DNA from: Lumbricus terrestris
Taxonomy: Eukaryota > Annelida > Clitellata > Crassiclitellata > Lumbricidae
Direction of reading: 5' to 3'
Assembly (NCBI GenBank): GCA_949752735.1
Contig: OX457040.1
Location: 8,459,612-8,523,611, forward strand
DNA length: 64,000 nucleotides
Made by a program: the position numbers and the translations under genes. Under the pieces are notes generated by a model, which had not been told where the DNA came from, ran no database searches, and saw only the letters and a program-made list of their open reading frames with translations. This document shows, piece after piece, positions 33,574 through 45,214 of this stretch; the first letter of the stretch is position 1, and each line of letters starts with the position of its first letter.

Positions 33574-33818
33574 CCGGTGGAAGTGAATACATCCAGCGCT
33601 CCCTACGTCTATTCCGCTTACCTGGACGATCGTGTGGCACCGGATGTTGATCCAAAGGCACTTCCGGTGGTTCGGATCTTCACGGCTCTGCCAAGAAATG
33701 TCACTGACCAAGCAATAAAAAGCTGGAACTGTCTGTTCTGGTGCGAAGTGGTCGATCGACTCGTCGTCATGCCGGTGGTCGCTATTACGAATCTTGATAT
33801 AGCGGATAGACACAGAAG
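33574..33818 (+). CDS. GT92 gene A, exon 2 (N-terminal part of GT92 domain)
   Basis: Follows CATATTCAG and encodes PVEVNTSSAPYVYSAYLDDR and KALPVVRIFTALPR, then a Cys-Trp segment (SWNCLFWCEVV). The YVYSAYLDDR plus VRIFTAL pattern is typical of the start of GT92 domains. It is 245 nt long, entering in phase 0 and leaving two bases (AG) before the donor GTCGGT, which lacks the usual purine at +3. Joining to exon 3 restores Arg (AG|A). The donor position is supported by equivalent sites in genes B and C. Confidence 0.85.
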
Positions 33819-33984
33819 GTCGGTATACACTAAGTTAAAATACAACACAATTTTATAATAATGGCCCATTGAGCAAGTCTGGTGTTCATCTGTTCCACAA
33901 ACTGTTTTTGAACAGTCACTTTCAACAGAGACATGGTGGGAGAGTTGTGAAAATATGACTATTTGGCAAGGCTGTTATTATATA

Positions 33985-34400
33985 CTATTATTCATTCATT
34001 CATTCATTCATTCCGAAAACTTATATAGCGCCCCTTCAAAGTCTACTCAGAGGCGCTCCCAGCCCAGCCACGGCTAAAAAGATAGGTCTTGAGCAACTGG
34101 TAGAAGCGGGCAGATTATTCCGGGCTATAGTAAGCGTAGTGCAAGCGGGAGCCCATTCCATGTGGACGGACCAACAACCGAGAAGGCTCGACGCTGTCTG
34201 GTAGCAGAGCGGGTTCGAGGAACCAGCAGCTCCCCATTGGCCGAAGAGCGTAACCTAGCCTCGACGGGAGGCTATGTCAGAGACAGGGCGACAGAGATAA
34301 GTAGGACGGAGCATTACCAGTGAGGCACCGCCAAACAAGTGCCGCTATCTTGTACGAGATGCGCTGCGAGACTGGAAACCAGTGCAAAACATGGCGCATG
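33985..34400 (-). mobile_element. LINE 3' fragment
   Basis: On the minus strand, a degenerate LINE C-terminus ends with GGGAGCGCCTCTGAGTAG, then a (GAATGA)n-type tail (33988-34013 on the + strand). The 5' boundary is uncertain. Confidence 0.65.
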
Positions 34401-34940
34401 TATGCAGAAATCGGGGCAAATTTTGGAATATATTATACATCAACCAGATTCTTAGCGTATGACTATATAAAGCCTTTTTTTTACCAGACATAAGAAATAA
34501 AGTATGAAGGCCTAAGCCACACAATTTAATGAATGGGGAGGGATGCAAAGTTTAGAAATTTCTCATCGCTACACAAAAGTCACGTCAGAGAGGTCAATAT
34601 TAGTACCGTAACACTGGTGTTATATCAGACCATTTCAAGTTGGCAAGAGCCTGGTTTTTTGCTCCATTTTGGAGTCTGGTCGGGATAGGAATCTGAATTT
34701 CAAGGCCGATCACAATATTAATGATACGCCTTCGTTAATTAGTCATCAATAGCCTACGGCTGAAGTAGGCCTACGAATTGCGACTAGGATTAGAGGTCTA
34801 ATTTTTTTCAAAGACATCCAACTACCTCTAATCTTCATGCTCCGCCCTTGATCGCATGGTCCACCCACAAGAGAGTCAGATGCGTAAAATACTCAACGGT
34901 AGGAAATTGCATTCTCTTTTTCTACCGAGCAAACTAAGAT

Positions 34941-35473
34941 ATGACCGCGTTTTACGAAACGCGGTCATATACAGAAGATTAAACATCAGGAAAGACATAG
35001 TGAGCAGAATACAGAACAGACGACTGCGCTATTTTGGGCACATGGTCAGGATGGAGAGCGTCAGATTTCCGAAGATAGCCTTCAATGGAGAGGTGAAGCC
35101 TTGCAGTGCTAAAAGTGTGGAAAAATAAGTGCCTGGACGCCCATTACCTTTCCAAAAGAAGTGCCTGGACGCTCCTTACCTTTCCAGTCAGTGCTGGACA
35201 ATAAGTGGCAGGACGGCGTCCAGATTTTAAAATAAGTGCATGGACGCCATCCATGACCGTCCAGGCACACTTTAAGCCCTGGGTGAAGGGAAGGAGAAAA
35301 AAGGGAAGACCGAAGAAACGATGGAGGGACATGATCAAGGAGGACTGTCAGGAGATGGGGATGTCGATGCAGGAGGCTGTACATCGGGCAGAAAACAGAG
35401 GGAAATGGAGAGCTTCCATAGATGGGCGGCTTATGCGTGCTGGAGCATCGCCAAGGCCATAAGTCAAGTAAGT
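34941..35473 (+). mobile_element. 5'-truncated LINE of a different clade
   Basis: Flanked by an 11-bp TSD CAAACTAAGAT (34930-34940 and 35474-35484). Encodes RRLRYFGHMVRM and KKGRPKKRWRDMIKEDCQEM, a C-terminal signature found in endonuclease-bearing non-LTR elements of the RTE/I-like type. The frame is broken between the two motifs by a segment with repeated GTGCCTGGACGC. It ends in an AAGTCAAGTAAGT tail. Confidence 0.8.
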
Positions 35474-35576
35474 CAAACTAAGATGGTGCCTGAGCAGCCT
35501 GAACACCAATAAGCGATTCGAAATTGATTTGTAAAAATGTATACTTAACTAAATATACGTGAATTCGTTATTTCAG

Positions 35577-36564
35577 ACGCATGCTGGCTATGGTTCTGTG
35601 TAGTTTTCCAACCGACTTAGTAAGTTCACCACCCTGTGCCGTGTCTTTGGTAAACGATTTCTGTGATGGTCCACAGAACTACCTGCCAGTCACAGATCTC
35701 AGAAAACGGAGACGGAACTTTGAAAGGTCATCTTCAAACGGAAGTAACACATTTTTCTATAATGACAACAAAGTCTCCAATTTCACCATCTGCGTTCCAC
35801 CGATATTCGGAGACTATATGAAAACGTTGGAAATAATCGAATTCATCGAATTGAATAGATTACTCGGAGCAGACAAGTTCGTGTTTTACCTGCAGTCCCC
35901 CAAACCGGAACTGATCTCCTGTCTTTGGTACTATTCCAAACTTGGACTTGTGGAACTCAACAGTTTTGTGCTTCCATTTAAACATGAAGACGTGCACTAT
36001 CATGGTCAGATTCTTGCTCAAAACGATTGTCTGTTCAGGATGATGTACCGGACAAAATACGTCATCAACCAGGATTTGGACGAATTCATTGTTCCACCAC
36101 GGACCACAGACTGGACAACAATGTTGAACCTCATCCACAAGAACAATAAATCTGGAGATGTAGATAGAACTGCATCTTACAATTTCCGAAATCTTTTCTT
36201 TCGGAAGCAAACAGCTAGAGATTCAACAGTGAAGGAGCCGTTCAAGGTGAAGGACTACGAGCTGAAGACTCTGACGAAGACGCTTTGTTCTGATCAGCTG
36301 AATCCGTGGAAGCAAAGGTCAAAGGTTATGGGTCGACCGGAGAGACTTATCATCTGGCATTGTCATGAGATCTATGACAGTAGTCTCGTGAGAAAGGGAG
36401 ACGTGAATGCTTTGATTGACGAAGGTGATGGTCTACTCTTTCATTATCGAGAATTAGGTCCAGGTCATGTTAGCAAGGCGACCAATCGTCGAATGTGGAG
36501 ATACCAGAAACAGCTCTTCGCCAGCGTTGCATCCCGAGCAACGTCATATGGCTGCAGAACGTAA
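35577..36564 (+). CDS. GT92 gene A, exon 3 (catalytic domain)
   Basis: A 988-nt terminal exon after TTTCAG, phase 2. Encodes the GT92 catalytic region: SNFTICVPPIFGDYMKTLEI, FVFYLQSPKPELISCLWYYS, DxD as VINQDLDEFIVP, RLIIWHCHEIYDSSLV, LFHYREL, and the Cys-containing end SYGCRT then TAA. GT92 enzymes are metal-dependent Golgi transferases; C. elegans GALT-1 transfers galactose to core fucose, but the specificity of this protein cannot be inferred. The exon has no lesion. The 988-nt length is shared exactly with genes B and C. HVHEIYD in most copies is HCHEIYD here and in gene C. Confidence 0.92.
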
Positions 36565-37238
36565 CGTTCGGACCTGCCACTATTTTGCTTAATTCGTGCA
36601 CCGCCAATCTGCTAACTCTCTCATCCACAGCAGTTCCATTTTCGTTGTTTTATAAGAAATACTAAAGTCTGCGTTTCTGCTTCTCTATGTCTGGGTGATT
36701 GCATTGCTGATAATAATGTAAATTTTATGAAAGTCCAAGACGGAGTCATTACAGCTGACTAGTTGTGACCAATTTGTGAAAAGTATAGGCCCCTATTATA
36801 GGCTAAAATTTAATAAGCCATTCAAGCGTTCATCCCTGATATAGTAGGCTATTCATTAGTTTTGATAGCGTTCGAAATTTTTGTCATGCGTACTTAGTAA
36901 AACCATAAAAAGGGAGTGACCAGGTTGGAACCCATGCGTGCTGTGAAGGAAGAAAGACATTTGATTTCCTGATAATACTCAGCGAGGGGTTCATACATTC
37001 TTTTTGGAAGAATTTTGCAAAAGTGTGGTAACACCGAAATTGGTCTGTAATTTGAGCTTCCATCCCTATCTCCTTTCTAAAATACAATCTTGGCGATTTC
37101 ATAGCTTCTGAGAAAACCTCATTTCTGCTATCGGATAGGCTATCCCAGGTAGAGTCGATGCAGCAGCAAGCTAATCGATATCTTCGACCTGTTCGGCATG
37201 GGAATTGCGGATGGAGCGACCGAGGCCTAGGCCCTATT
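36565..37238. other. 3' flank of gene A, no gene seen
   Basis: A conserved GT92 3' flank (AAATACTAAAGTCTGCG near 36657, lacking a perfect ATTAAA) is followed by unassigned AT-rich sequence up to the large inverted repeat. Confidence 0.5.
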
Positions 37239-38163
37239 AGTAGAAGAATTTTAGCTGGAAAATCATCAATCGACTCAATAAATTATTACAAGTTAGAGAC
37301 TTTGCAGACTTGTTAAGTACACCCCACTGACGAAAATACCAAAAGTCCCCATAAATCCGAGCTGTGCTCGAGCCGCCATCTTGGAAAATGGCGGCCTAAA
37401 TTCGGTATTTTGGCAATAACTCCGGAACCATCACAGCTACAAAGAAATGTAAAATAGCAAAATTGATCCTCATTAAAAGACAAAGAAGTTTTATGTATAA
37501 CATTTCTTTCTAGGAATACAATTAAAAATGTTACATGGGAGAAACTAGTCATTATAATTGTATTTCAATGCGATGTACTAATTTTATGGCGGGAAAAGCA
37601 AATGCTGTGCTGCGAATGATAATTTAAGATCAAATTTATATCAGTGTCTATGGTAGGCTGATGTAACTTAGTTCTCAGTCATCTTGTATTGTATCTGACC
37701 ATTTATAAAGCGCTTCTCGCAGCAAGAGCCTTTCAGAAGCGCTCCCAGTGCGTTCAACCCAGTGAAAAAGGCAAGTTTTCAGACGAGAGAAAGACGAGGA
37801 CACACTACCAGAGAGGATGGCAGAGTGAACTGATGGGGGAAGCCCATTCCATAGGGAGAGACCAATGCAGGCAAATGATCTGGATTGAGCTATGGCGGTC
37901 CTGACTCGGGGGACAAAGGGGTCATGCCGATCAGAGGACCTAAGAGGACGCAGCGAAGTGGCAGAAAGGGAGCGAAGTACATGATCACACAGATACATGT
38001 ACTTCGGAGCAAGACCCAATTGAGACTTAAGGACCAAAATCAGGACTTTAAATTGTATACGGTATACATCTGTCATCTGGTGACATCTCAACTAGGGAGT
38101 TAGCGCGGGTAATTCCTTGGCATCCTCCACACATCGCTAAGCACAGCAAACCAGACCGTAGAC
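37239..38163. repeat. Left arm of large inverted repeat
   Basis: Matches the reverse complement of 41559-42481 almost base for base. The outer end is near GTAGAAGAATTTTAG. The arm continues after the inserted element as CCGTAGACACTTGCATC (40760-40776). About 350 bp of non-LINE sequence lies outside the LINE tail, including GCCGCCATCTTGG. Confidence 0.9.
37675..38091 (-). mobile_element. LINE 3' fragment in left arm
   Basis: A 138-aa minus-strand frame encodes a LINE C-terminus: SQLGLAPKYMYLCDHVLR, RTAIAQSRSFACIGLSLWNG, and TGSASERLLLREALYKW. It is almost identical to 41640-42056 in the other arm. The 3' end faces outward. Confidence 0.88.
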
Positions 38164-40759
38164 CATGGGCGCCCACAGCATAGGTCAAGGGGGGTCGCGT
38201 GACCCCCCCTGGAAATCCTGACAAAATATTAGTAATAGCACTTTCTGGAATAAATGTCAGTGGACAGTGGTAAAATGGGACAGGGTGCCAACCACGCGGT
38301 TATTGTGTTCTTTTTGGGTAGGCTACTTCACTAACTTTGGCATAGGCCAATATATCTTTTGGTTATCTCTACACAGTACATACTGGGTACTAATGGAATT
38401 CGTTACTCAGTCATATCAGGGACGTTAGTGGGGGGTAGGGGGCGGCGGATCAGTCTGCCGTCTGAACTAAATTCTGTAGCAAGATCTGTAGCCTGTTGGA
38501 TATACAATACACAGGGTCACAGATGTCTGGCTGCTCTGGCATTGTAATTAGAGACGACTTGGGGTGCTTGGAGATATCTTGGGAAGAGGTCAGAGGAGCT
38601 GGCGATGAACTGGGACGAGTGGAGGAGATGCGTTGCCCATTGAGCAGACCTGCACGGGAAGGGCTGTACTAAGGCAGTGGGTGCCCAGTTAAGCAATGAC
38701 CTGTCACCTCTGGATTATTAATACTCAAGAGACGTACAGGCTATTTTCACCCTCTCAGTATGATATTTATATATAATGAACAAGTCAGTATAGTTTAAAG
38801 TTATCTATATGTATGTATATATATAGATATATGGTCCGTAGCCTATGAACCGTTTACCCGTGGACACCGTGATAGAAGCGCGAACGTCGTTCATCGCGGA
38901 TTAGGTGAGCTACCCCAACCACCGTCTGACATGGAGCAGAGCGCATAAATTATAGGCCCAGTGGAATCGTCTGTCGTTCCCCCCAGGCCCCAACACAGGC
39001 GACCTGTGAGGGGAATAAGGCCGCAAATGTCGGAAGAAGATGAGAGAAATTCTTAATGAAGAGAGGTGAAAGATGGGAAACACAGGACTAACTGCGACGG
39101 ATGAGGGGAGGGCAATAAAATTGGGTCACTGAAGAGCGGACATTAGCAGTGGCTTCTATCCCTAAAGGCTACAGGGTGGCCACAACTTGAACCAAGTGAA
39201 AAGCGGGGTGGGGCAGAAATAAGCCAAACTCACTTCGGAGCCTCGGAGGGGTCGGCCTGAGAGTGGAAGACCAGCCCATGAGGGTGAGGGGAGGAGTGGG
39301 ATCGAGTCCGATTGTTTAAGAGAGCTATTAGCCTCTGATATGATGACTAGAGTTCCTTCAGAGTTGGCTGCTGGAGGGTGGATGATGTAAGAGAAAAGAT
39401 GACCGAGGACATGGAGTCCAGTTCATAGGCGATCGGAAATCGGAATGTTATTCGTTACGAGGTCCGCAGTATAGGCCTTCTCGAAATGACACACCGAGTT
39501 TACAGACAATATCTTGAACTGCCATTAATGTACTGCAGAATGCTACGCCAGTCGGCGCGCCCTCCAACCGCACACCACTCCGCCACTGTCCCAGGTAGGC
39601 CAGAACTAAATTATTGAACTGGAATTCACACTTGGTAGGCTAATTATTTTTTTAATGTAATTATTGGGTAGACGTTACTTGCTGGACACGCATGTCCTAA
39701 ACTATGACCGATTTTTTTTATTTGAACATGGTTCATTCCTGGTGGATATGGGTTCACCCATCATTATCCGCTTGCTTTTCCAACTTAAGTCCTTTCTGCT
39801 TAATATGATTAAATACGGGCCAGATAGGTTGCATATCGACCCATTTCAAATTAAGTCTCTGATAAAAGTGATGGCGCACAGTGACAATAAACACTTGGTT
39901 GACAAAAGTTCCATTTTTGTAGCATAACAGTTTACACATATTGCTTGGCAGACTGTGTAGCCTACTATGCATATATGTATATTGTATATATATGATATAT
40001 ATAAGTATGATTATATATATGGTTAAGGCTATGTTACGGATTATGCTATGCCTGACATAGTTAGGGACCATATAACTAGGGGCTTTCAACATAAATAATA
40101 ATAATAGCCAAATAATAGTTATTTAACGCCTAGTGCATGCAGCATGCAATGTTGCTCTATTAGCTGTTATTAATGACAGATGAAAGTTTTTAATATTTTA
40201 GTATTAAAATAGTAGAGAGTACACAATACTCAAAAAGAATTGGAGGTTAAAATATAAATAGGCTTAGAGACCACAGTCAATCTAATGTATCATAATACAA
40301 GTAGGCTTACAAAATACTGTGATAGCATTTAATATAGTATTTTAAATATGCCTACTGTAGTGTTTATGAAATATTTCCCATAACTGAATCAAACATGGTA
40401 AGAAAGAAAACATGTTTGATCGTTAACCGCAGTTTCTTGCACATGTAGACATTTTTGTTTAACAACTTAACAAGATAGCCAATTTTTGCCTCCTGAAATA
40501 TTTTCTGTGCCTTGGAAAAACGAAATGACATCCTTTAGACCATATGTTAGTGTTATACCTGTTTACAATGAATGTGTACATGAATAATATAATACTTTTT
40601 GTTTAATTGCAAAAGACTCATAAATAGTAGAAGGCCTACGCTATATTGAGACAATTAATGTGATTGTGTGAGTTGCTTAGTCTTTAATGACATATTTTAT
40701 TTCTTAACTCTACTGGTCATGACTGACCCCCCCTGCAAAAATTCCTGCGGGCGCCCATG
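38164..40759. mobile_element. hAT-type element inside the left arm
   Basis: The 2596-bp element has inverted ends CATGGGCGCCCACAG and CTGCGGGCGCCCATG and a perfect 8-bp TSD CCGTAGAC (38156-38163 and 40760-40767). The right arm has the uninterrupted site (CCGTAGAC read in reverse near 41575), so insertion postdates the palindrome. No transposase is recognised; short frames inside look random. Confidence 0.92.
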
Positions 40760-40776
40760 CCGTAGACACTTGCATC

Positions 40777-41558
40777 CTGAGATCCAAGTCGTTTCCCAGC
40801 CATTGCTGGACCTGCAGGTACATGACTCTCTTTACGAGTTTTGCTCTGCATCTGCACTGGTTGGAGGTAGAGACGCCAGTTGAAATGATGTATCCAACTT
40901 CTTTTTGGCCACCATCCGGTTGTACAAGAAGTCTCTCAGCTCATCCAAGGACCTTGATGATATAGAGCCGTACAGTTTCAACAGGACTTGATTACTTCTT
41001 TACTGGCATACTTTTGGTTAAAATTAATATTTTCAATTCATCTCTCAACTCCTCGTGATTCTGAATAAGCTTTAGGCCCATAATTTTTCCCTTTAGATTA
41101 CAGCGCTGAAGTCGTGTCACATCCAGCCATTGCATGAGCAAAGAGTAGAAGTTCACAAGCCTCCCCATATTAGTCACTTTCTCCATGTGTACATGTATGT
41201 TTAAGATGCTGGGTGCACCGTTTGATTTTTCTGGCTTCAGAAACCAAAGTTCTTTAAAATCTTTCGGGCCAGTGCAGCTGCAATTACTAGTAGATCTGTG
41301 TTCTGGCCAACGATCACCGTTGAAATGTTATTTTTGACTTTTTTTTATCTAGATCAGCTGCAACAAAAACAGTATCTACATCTCTTTCCGCTTGCAGAAC
41401 CGAATAACCCCTAGATTTCATATACGACTTGGACCCGACAGAGTGGGGTTGGTCCATGACAGGTGGATCACTGAAACCTATCCCTACCAGCAAAGAAGCA
41501 GCTCCAGGCAAACTTCTTAACCTAATTTCGTGCAACTGCAATCTAGTTTGCACTTAGC
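40777..41558 (-). other. Loop of the inverted repeat, possible degenerate coding sequence
   Basis: About 780 bp lie between the arms. Minus-strand frames at 41314-41553 and 40992-41186 encode 79 and 64 aa of non-repetitive protein-like sequence (for example GAASLLVGIGFSDPPVMDQP). I do not recognise a family. It could be a transposase remnant of the element that made the palindrome, or chance. Confidence 0.35.
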
Positions 41559-42481
41559 GATGCAAGTGTCTACGGTCTGGTTTGCTGTGCTTAGCGATGT
41601 GTGGAGGATGCCAAGGAATTACCCGTGCTAACTCCCTAGTTGAGATGTCACCAGATGACAGATGTATACCGTACACAATATAAAGTCCTGATTTTGGTCC
41701 TTAAGTCTCAATTGGGTCTTGCTCCGAAGTACATGTATCTGTGTGATCATGTACTTCGCTCCCTTTCTGCCACTTCGCTGCGTCCTCTTAGGTCCTCTGA
41801 TCGGCATGACCCCTTTGTCCCCCGAGTCAGGACCGCCATAGCTCAATCCAGATCATTTGCCTGCATTGGTCTCTCCCTATGGAATGGGCTTCCCCCATCA
41901 GTTCACTCTGCCATCCTCTCTGGTAGTGTGTCCTCGTCTTTCTCTCGTCTGAAAACTTGCCTTTTTCACTGGGTTGAACGCACTGGGAGCGCTTCTGAAA
42001 GGCTCTTGCTGCGAGAAGCGCTTTATAAATGGTCAGATACAATACAAGATGACTGAGAACTAAGTTACATCAGCCTACCATAGACACTGATATAAATTTG
42101 ATCTTAAATTATCATTCGCAGCACAGCATTTGCTTTTCCCGCCATAAAATTAGTACATCGCATTGAAATACAATTATAATGACTAGTTTATCCCATGTAA
42201 CATTTTAAATTGTATTCCTAGAAAGAAATGTTATACATAAAACTTCTTTGTCTTTTAATGAGGATCAATTTCGCTCTTTTATATTTCTTTGTAGCTGTGA
42301 TGGTTCCGGAGTTATTGCCAAAATACCGAATTTAGGCCGCCATTTTCCAAGATGGCGGCTCGAGCACAGCTCGGATTTATGGGGACTTTTGGCATTTTCG
42401 TCAGTGGGGTGTACTTAACAAGTCTGCAAAGTCTCTAACTTGTAATAATTTATTGAGTCGATTTTCCTAAAATTCTTCCAC
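41559..42481. repeat. Right arm of large inverted repeat
   Basis: Inverted copy of 37239-38163 plus 40760-40776. The arms differ by few substitutions and small indels near the outer ends. Confidence 0.9.
41640..42056 (+). mobile_element. LINE 3' fragment in right arm
   Basis: A 138-aa + strand frame differing at only two residues from the left-arm copy (YRTQYKVL versus YRIQFKVL near its start). Followed by AGATACAATACAAGATGAC, a short degenerate tail. Confidence 0.88.
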
Positions 42482-42531
42482 TATATATGTTATTTCCTCA
42501 GGTGAGGTGTGACGAAGTTCGAAGGAGTTCA

Positions 42532-42532
<1 letters not shown>

Positions 42533-42610
<78 letters not shown>

Positions 42611-42614
42611 GTGG

Positions 42615-42652
<38 letters not shown>

Positions 42653-42682
42653 GTGGTGATGATGATGATGATGATTGATGAT

Positions 42683-42729
<47 letters not shown>

Positions 42730-42894
42730 GTGATGGTGATGGTGATGGTGATGATGATGATGATGGTGATGGTGATGGTGGTGGTGGTGGTGGTGGTAGT
42801 GGTAGTATTTGGTGGTGGTGGTGATGGTGATGGTGGTGGTGGTGGTGGTGGTGGTGGTGGTGTGGTGGTGGTGGTGGTGGTGGTGGTGGTGATA

Positions 42895-42991
<97 letters not shown>

Positions 42992-43086
42992 TGATGACGA
43001 TGATGATGGTGATGATGATAATGATGATAATGGTGGTGGTGGTGGTGGTGATGATGATGATGACGATGACGGTGATGGTGATTATG
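42533..43086. repeat. Long compound (GAT)n/(GGT)n/(GAC)n tract
   Basis: About 550 bp of ATG, GGT and ACG trinucleotides, among the longest simple repeats in the window. Frames through it (poly-Asp, poly-Met, poly-Val) are artefacts. Confidence 0.97.
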
Positions 43087-44600
43087 GTGATCATGACATT
43101 GTAGAACGCGTTCATTACTGAATTGATTTCCATTCAGTCACCCTCCTCCTCTCCAACAATCAACAATCTTCAGGTTTTACATTCAAAACGTAGGACACAC
43201 ACACACACACCACTTCTAATCTTCTTGCAAGAGCTATTCGTCCACTGTTCTCCAGAATGATGATACGTCCCATAAGGCACACATCTGATCGTTTGTCCAC
43301 CTCTAATTATTATTATTCTAATGTGTGTAAATGTTTCGACTTAGAACTGTAACGGTTGCCGGATTAATTATAACTTTACTTATCAGTGCTGTTAATTTAA
43401 ACAATGAAGTCTGTTGTTGAGTCGAGCAGGTGCAGGGTCCTTCTGCGTGTATGAGCAGCCAGCTCTAAAGGAAATAATATAATCTGACGATCATGACTTA
43501 TCGGAGAGGAGCCAAAGCCTACAGGTGTGTTTAAATTAGGTCTATTAGTTGGCCTAGATCGGATGTAAAGCAGATCTAAAATTACTAAATTGGTATCTAA
43601 TTTGAGTCTAAAGCTTTTAACTTTTCGTCTGTTCAATGTGAGATTTGAATCGAACATGTAGCCTGCAATTCAGACTGACTTCTCCAGTGGATTTACACAC
43701 CAATGGAAGGAGAAGAGAAAAAGAAGAAGAAGGAGGAAACCAATGACTTGTGGTTTCGTGCATTTCCACAACGTTCTCAAAGCAGCTGCTTCATTAGACT
43801 TTGATTCGATTCATATCATGTGAATAGAGTGGAATTGCTAAGTTTTGGCGTTGAACGAGCGAAGACATCATACGTTGATTATGCCCGCAACTTGAAATAT
43901 CTTCATTTCAATAGATCGCAGAACCTGTGCTAATAGGCCTGATTGTCTAAATTAAGATACATCGTGGTTTCAATTCAATTTAAAGTATAAATATCTAAAT
44001 TTAAACATGTATATTTTGGAGTAGGCATAAAACAAAGATATACAAATATAGAAATGAACATTTTAATCTCTAAATTCAAATATCCAAATTTTAGTATGGA
44101 ATTGTGATTGCAGCATTATAAGGCATGGTTTAAATATGCAAATCTCATACGGAACTTTAAATGTGCCAATTCAAATGCCTCGCGACATCATCCAAAAGGT
44201 TGAAAGCCTAACTTTACATAATTATATTAAAATGCCCGGTGACATCAACTAAATTCTAAAAGGTTGAAAACCTAGCCTCAAAAATATTAAGTAGTTATCA
44301 ACACATGTCAATTAACCCAGAAGAAAACGATGGTTCCGTTGTATGCTGCCTTTCAGGCGATATCCAATTATACATTGACTTTGATGCCAACTTAACCCTA
44401 CAATTGCCCGCAGTCCGCTCATATTTTAATTGCATTTGTTCCAGATAGAGTCAGGAATATCTGCGATGATTTCTTGCCAACAAAACCGAACACAACAGTC
44501 TTCTATAATTGATAAGACACTGTGACTGGGCTTCGACTTGCCCTTCTGGAGGGCTGACGCTACGAAATGCTAATTAATCAATAACCTAGCACGATGAGCC
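43087..44600. other. 5' flank of gene B, no gene seen
   Basis: Contains a short (CA)n run near 43196-43210. From about 43380 it shows scattered similarity to the 5' flank of gene C (53030-54540): the GTTGAGTCGAGCAGG/GCTGAGTCTAGCAGG region, CACAACGTT, and GGCGTTGAACGAG. The duplicated unit of genes B and C thus includes more than 1.4 kb upstream. Confidence 0.5.
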
Positions 44601-44769
44601 CATGGCTTTTTTAACGTGCAGTTGCACCCAAAATGTGCAGTTGTAGAAGCACTTCTGCAAGTTAAAACTAGCAAAAAGGTCATTATCCTCCGATTGGAAG
44701 TAATTTACCATGGATGATGGGAAAAGAAGTGAGTTGTGCAGTTCTAAAAATTCCTTTAAAACAGCCCTG
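44601..44769. mobile_element. hAT-type miniature element, CAGGGCTTTTTTAACG family (copy ii)
   Basis: The 169-bp element has ends CATGGCTTTTTTAACG and TTTAAAACAGCCCTG and a perfect TSD GATGAGCC (44593-44600 and 44770-44777). It sits about 110 bp upstream of the gene B start codon. Confidence 0.88.
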
Positions 44770-44881
44770 GATGAGCCTAACTATGCCGTAACTCTGAAAA
44801 CATACCCCGCTTTGAAACCATTCTGCATTTGGATTTCATAAAATTTCTAGTATACGATCAAAAACACGATACGAATCGAAG

Positions 44882-45214
44882 ATGAATGACTCTACAGGAA
44901 AGGCAGTCGTTTCTGGCTTTCGCGCTGTACACGTCTGTTTCCATGGTCGAAATAAAGCACGTCGTTGTCTGACGGTGTGTTTTGTATTGCTAATCGTCGC
45001 TGGTCTTGTCTTATTCAACCACAATAAAAGCGGTCACAGTGACTGCTCTGTGAGATTTACGATTCAGGCCGACTATTTCGGCAACAGGTCTGTCGAGATC
45101 ATGCAGCAGAGATTTGGAGACTTATACAACGGTTTCACATCAGAAATCCCGTATTACTTCAAATATGCTAAACCAAGGACTTCCTTTCGTAAAGCGAATG
45201 ACAGTGGTTTTCAG
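44882..45214 (+). CDS. GT92 gene B, exon 1 (cytosolic tail, membrane anchor, stem)
   Basis: The ATG at 44882 starts MNDSTGKAVVSGFRAVHVCF. A basic segment (RNKARR) precedes a hydrophobic helix (CLTVCFVLLIVAGLVLF, about residues 28-44), then a stem with one NRS sequon and QRFGDLYNGF, also found in genes A and C. It is 333 nt, ending phase 0 at CAG|GTAAGT. With exons 2 and 3 the predicted protein is 518 aa. Confidence 0.85.

Larger units (their letters stand above)
33819..35576. other. Gene A intron 2
   Basis: Contains two LINE fragments (33985-34400 and 34941-35473). From about 34815 it resembles the upstream flank of the other exon-3 copies (GAGAGTCAGATGC phrase), which supports common descent of intron plus exon 3. 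Confidence 0.75.

Noticed and set aside
35860..36210. Minus-strand frames opposite GT92 exons (also near 6780, 27046, 47916 and 61344)
   Set aside because: They recur as mirror frames of the conserved exon and show no independent signature.
42498..43133. A 211-aa minus-strand frame and overlapping plus-strand frames
   Set aside because: Same cause: a compound GAT/GGT/GAC microsatellite.
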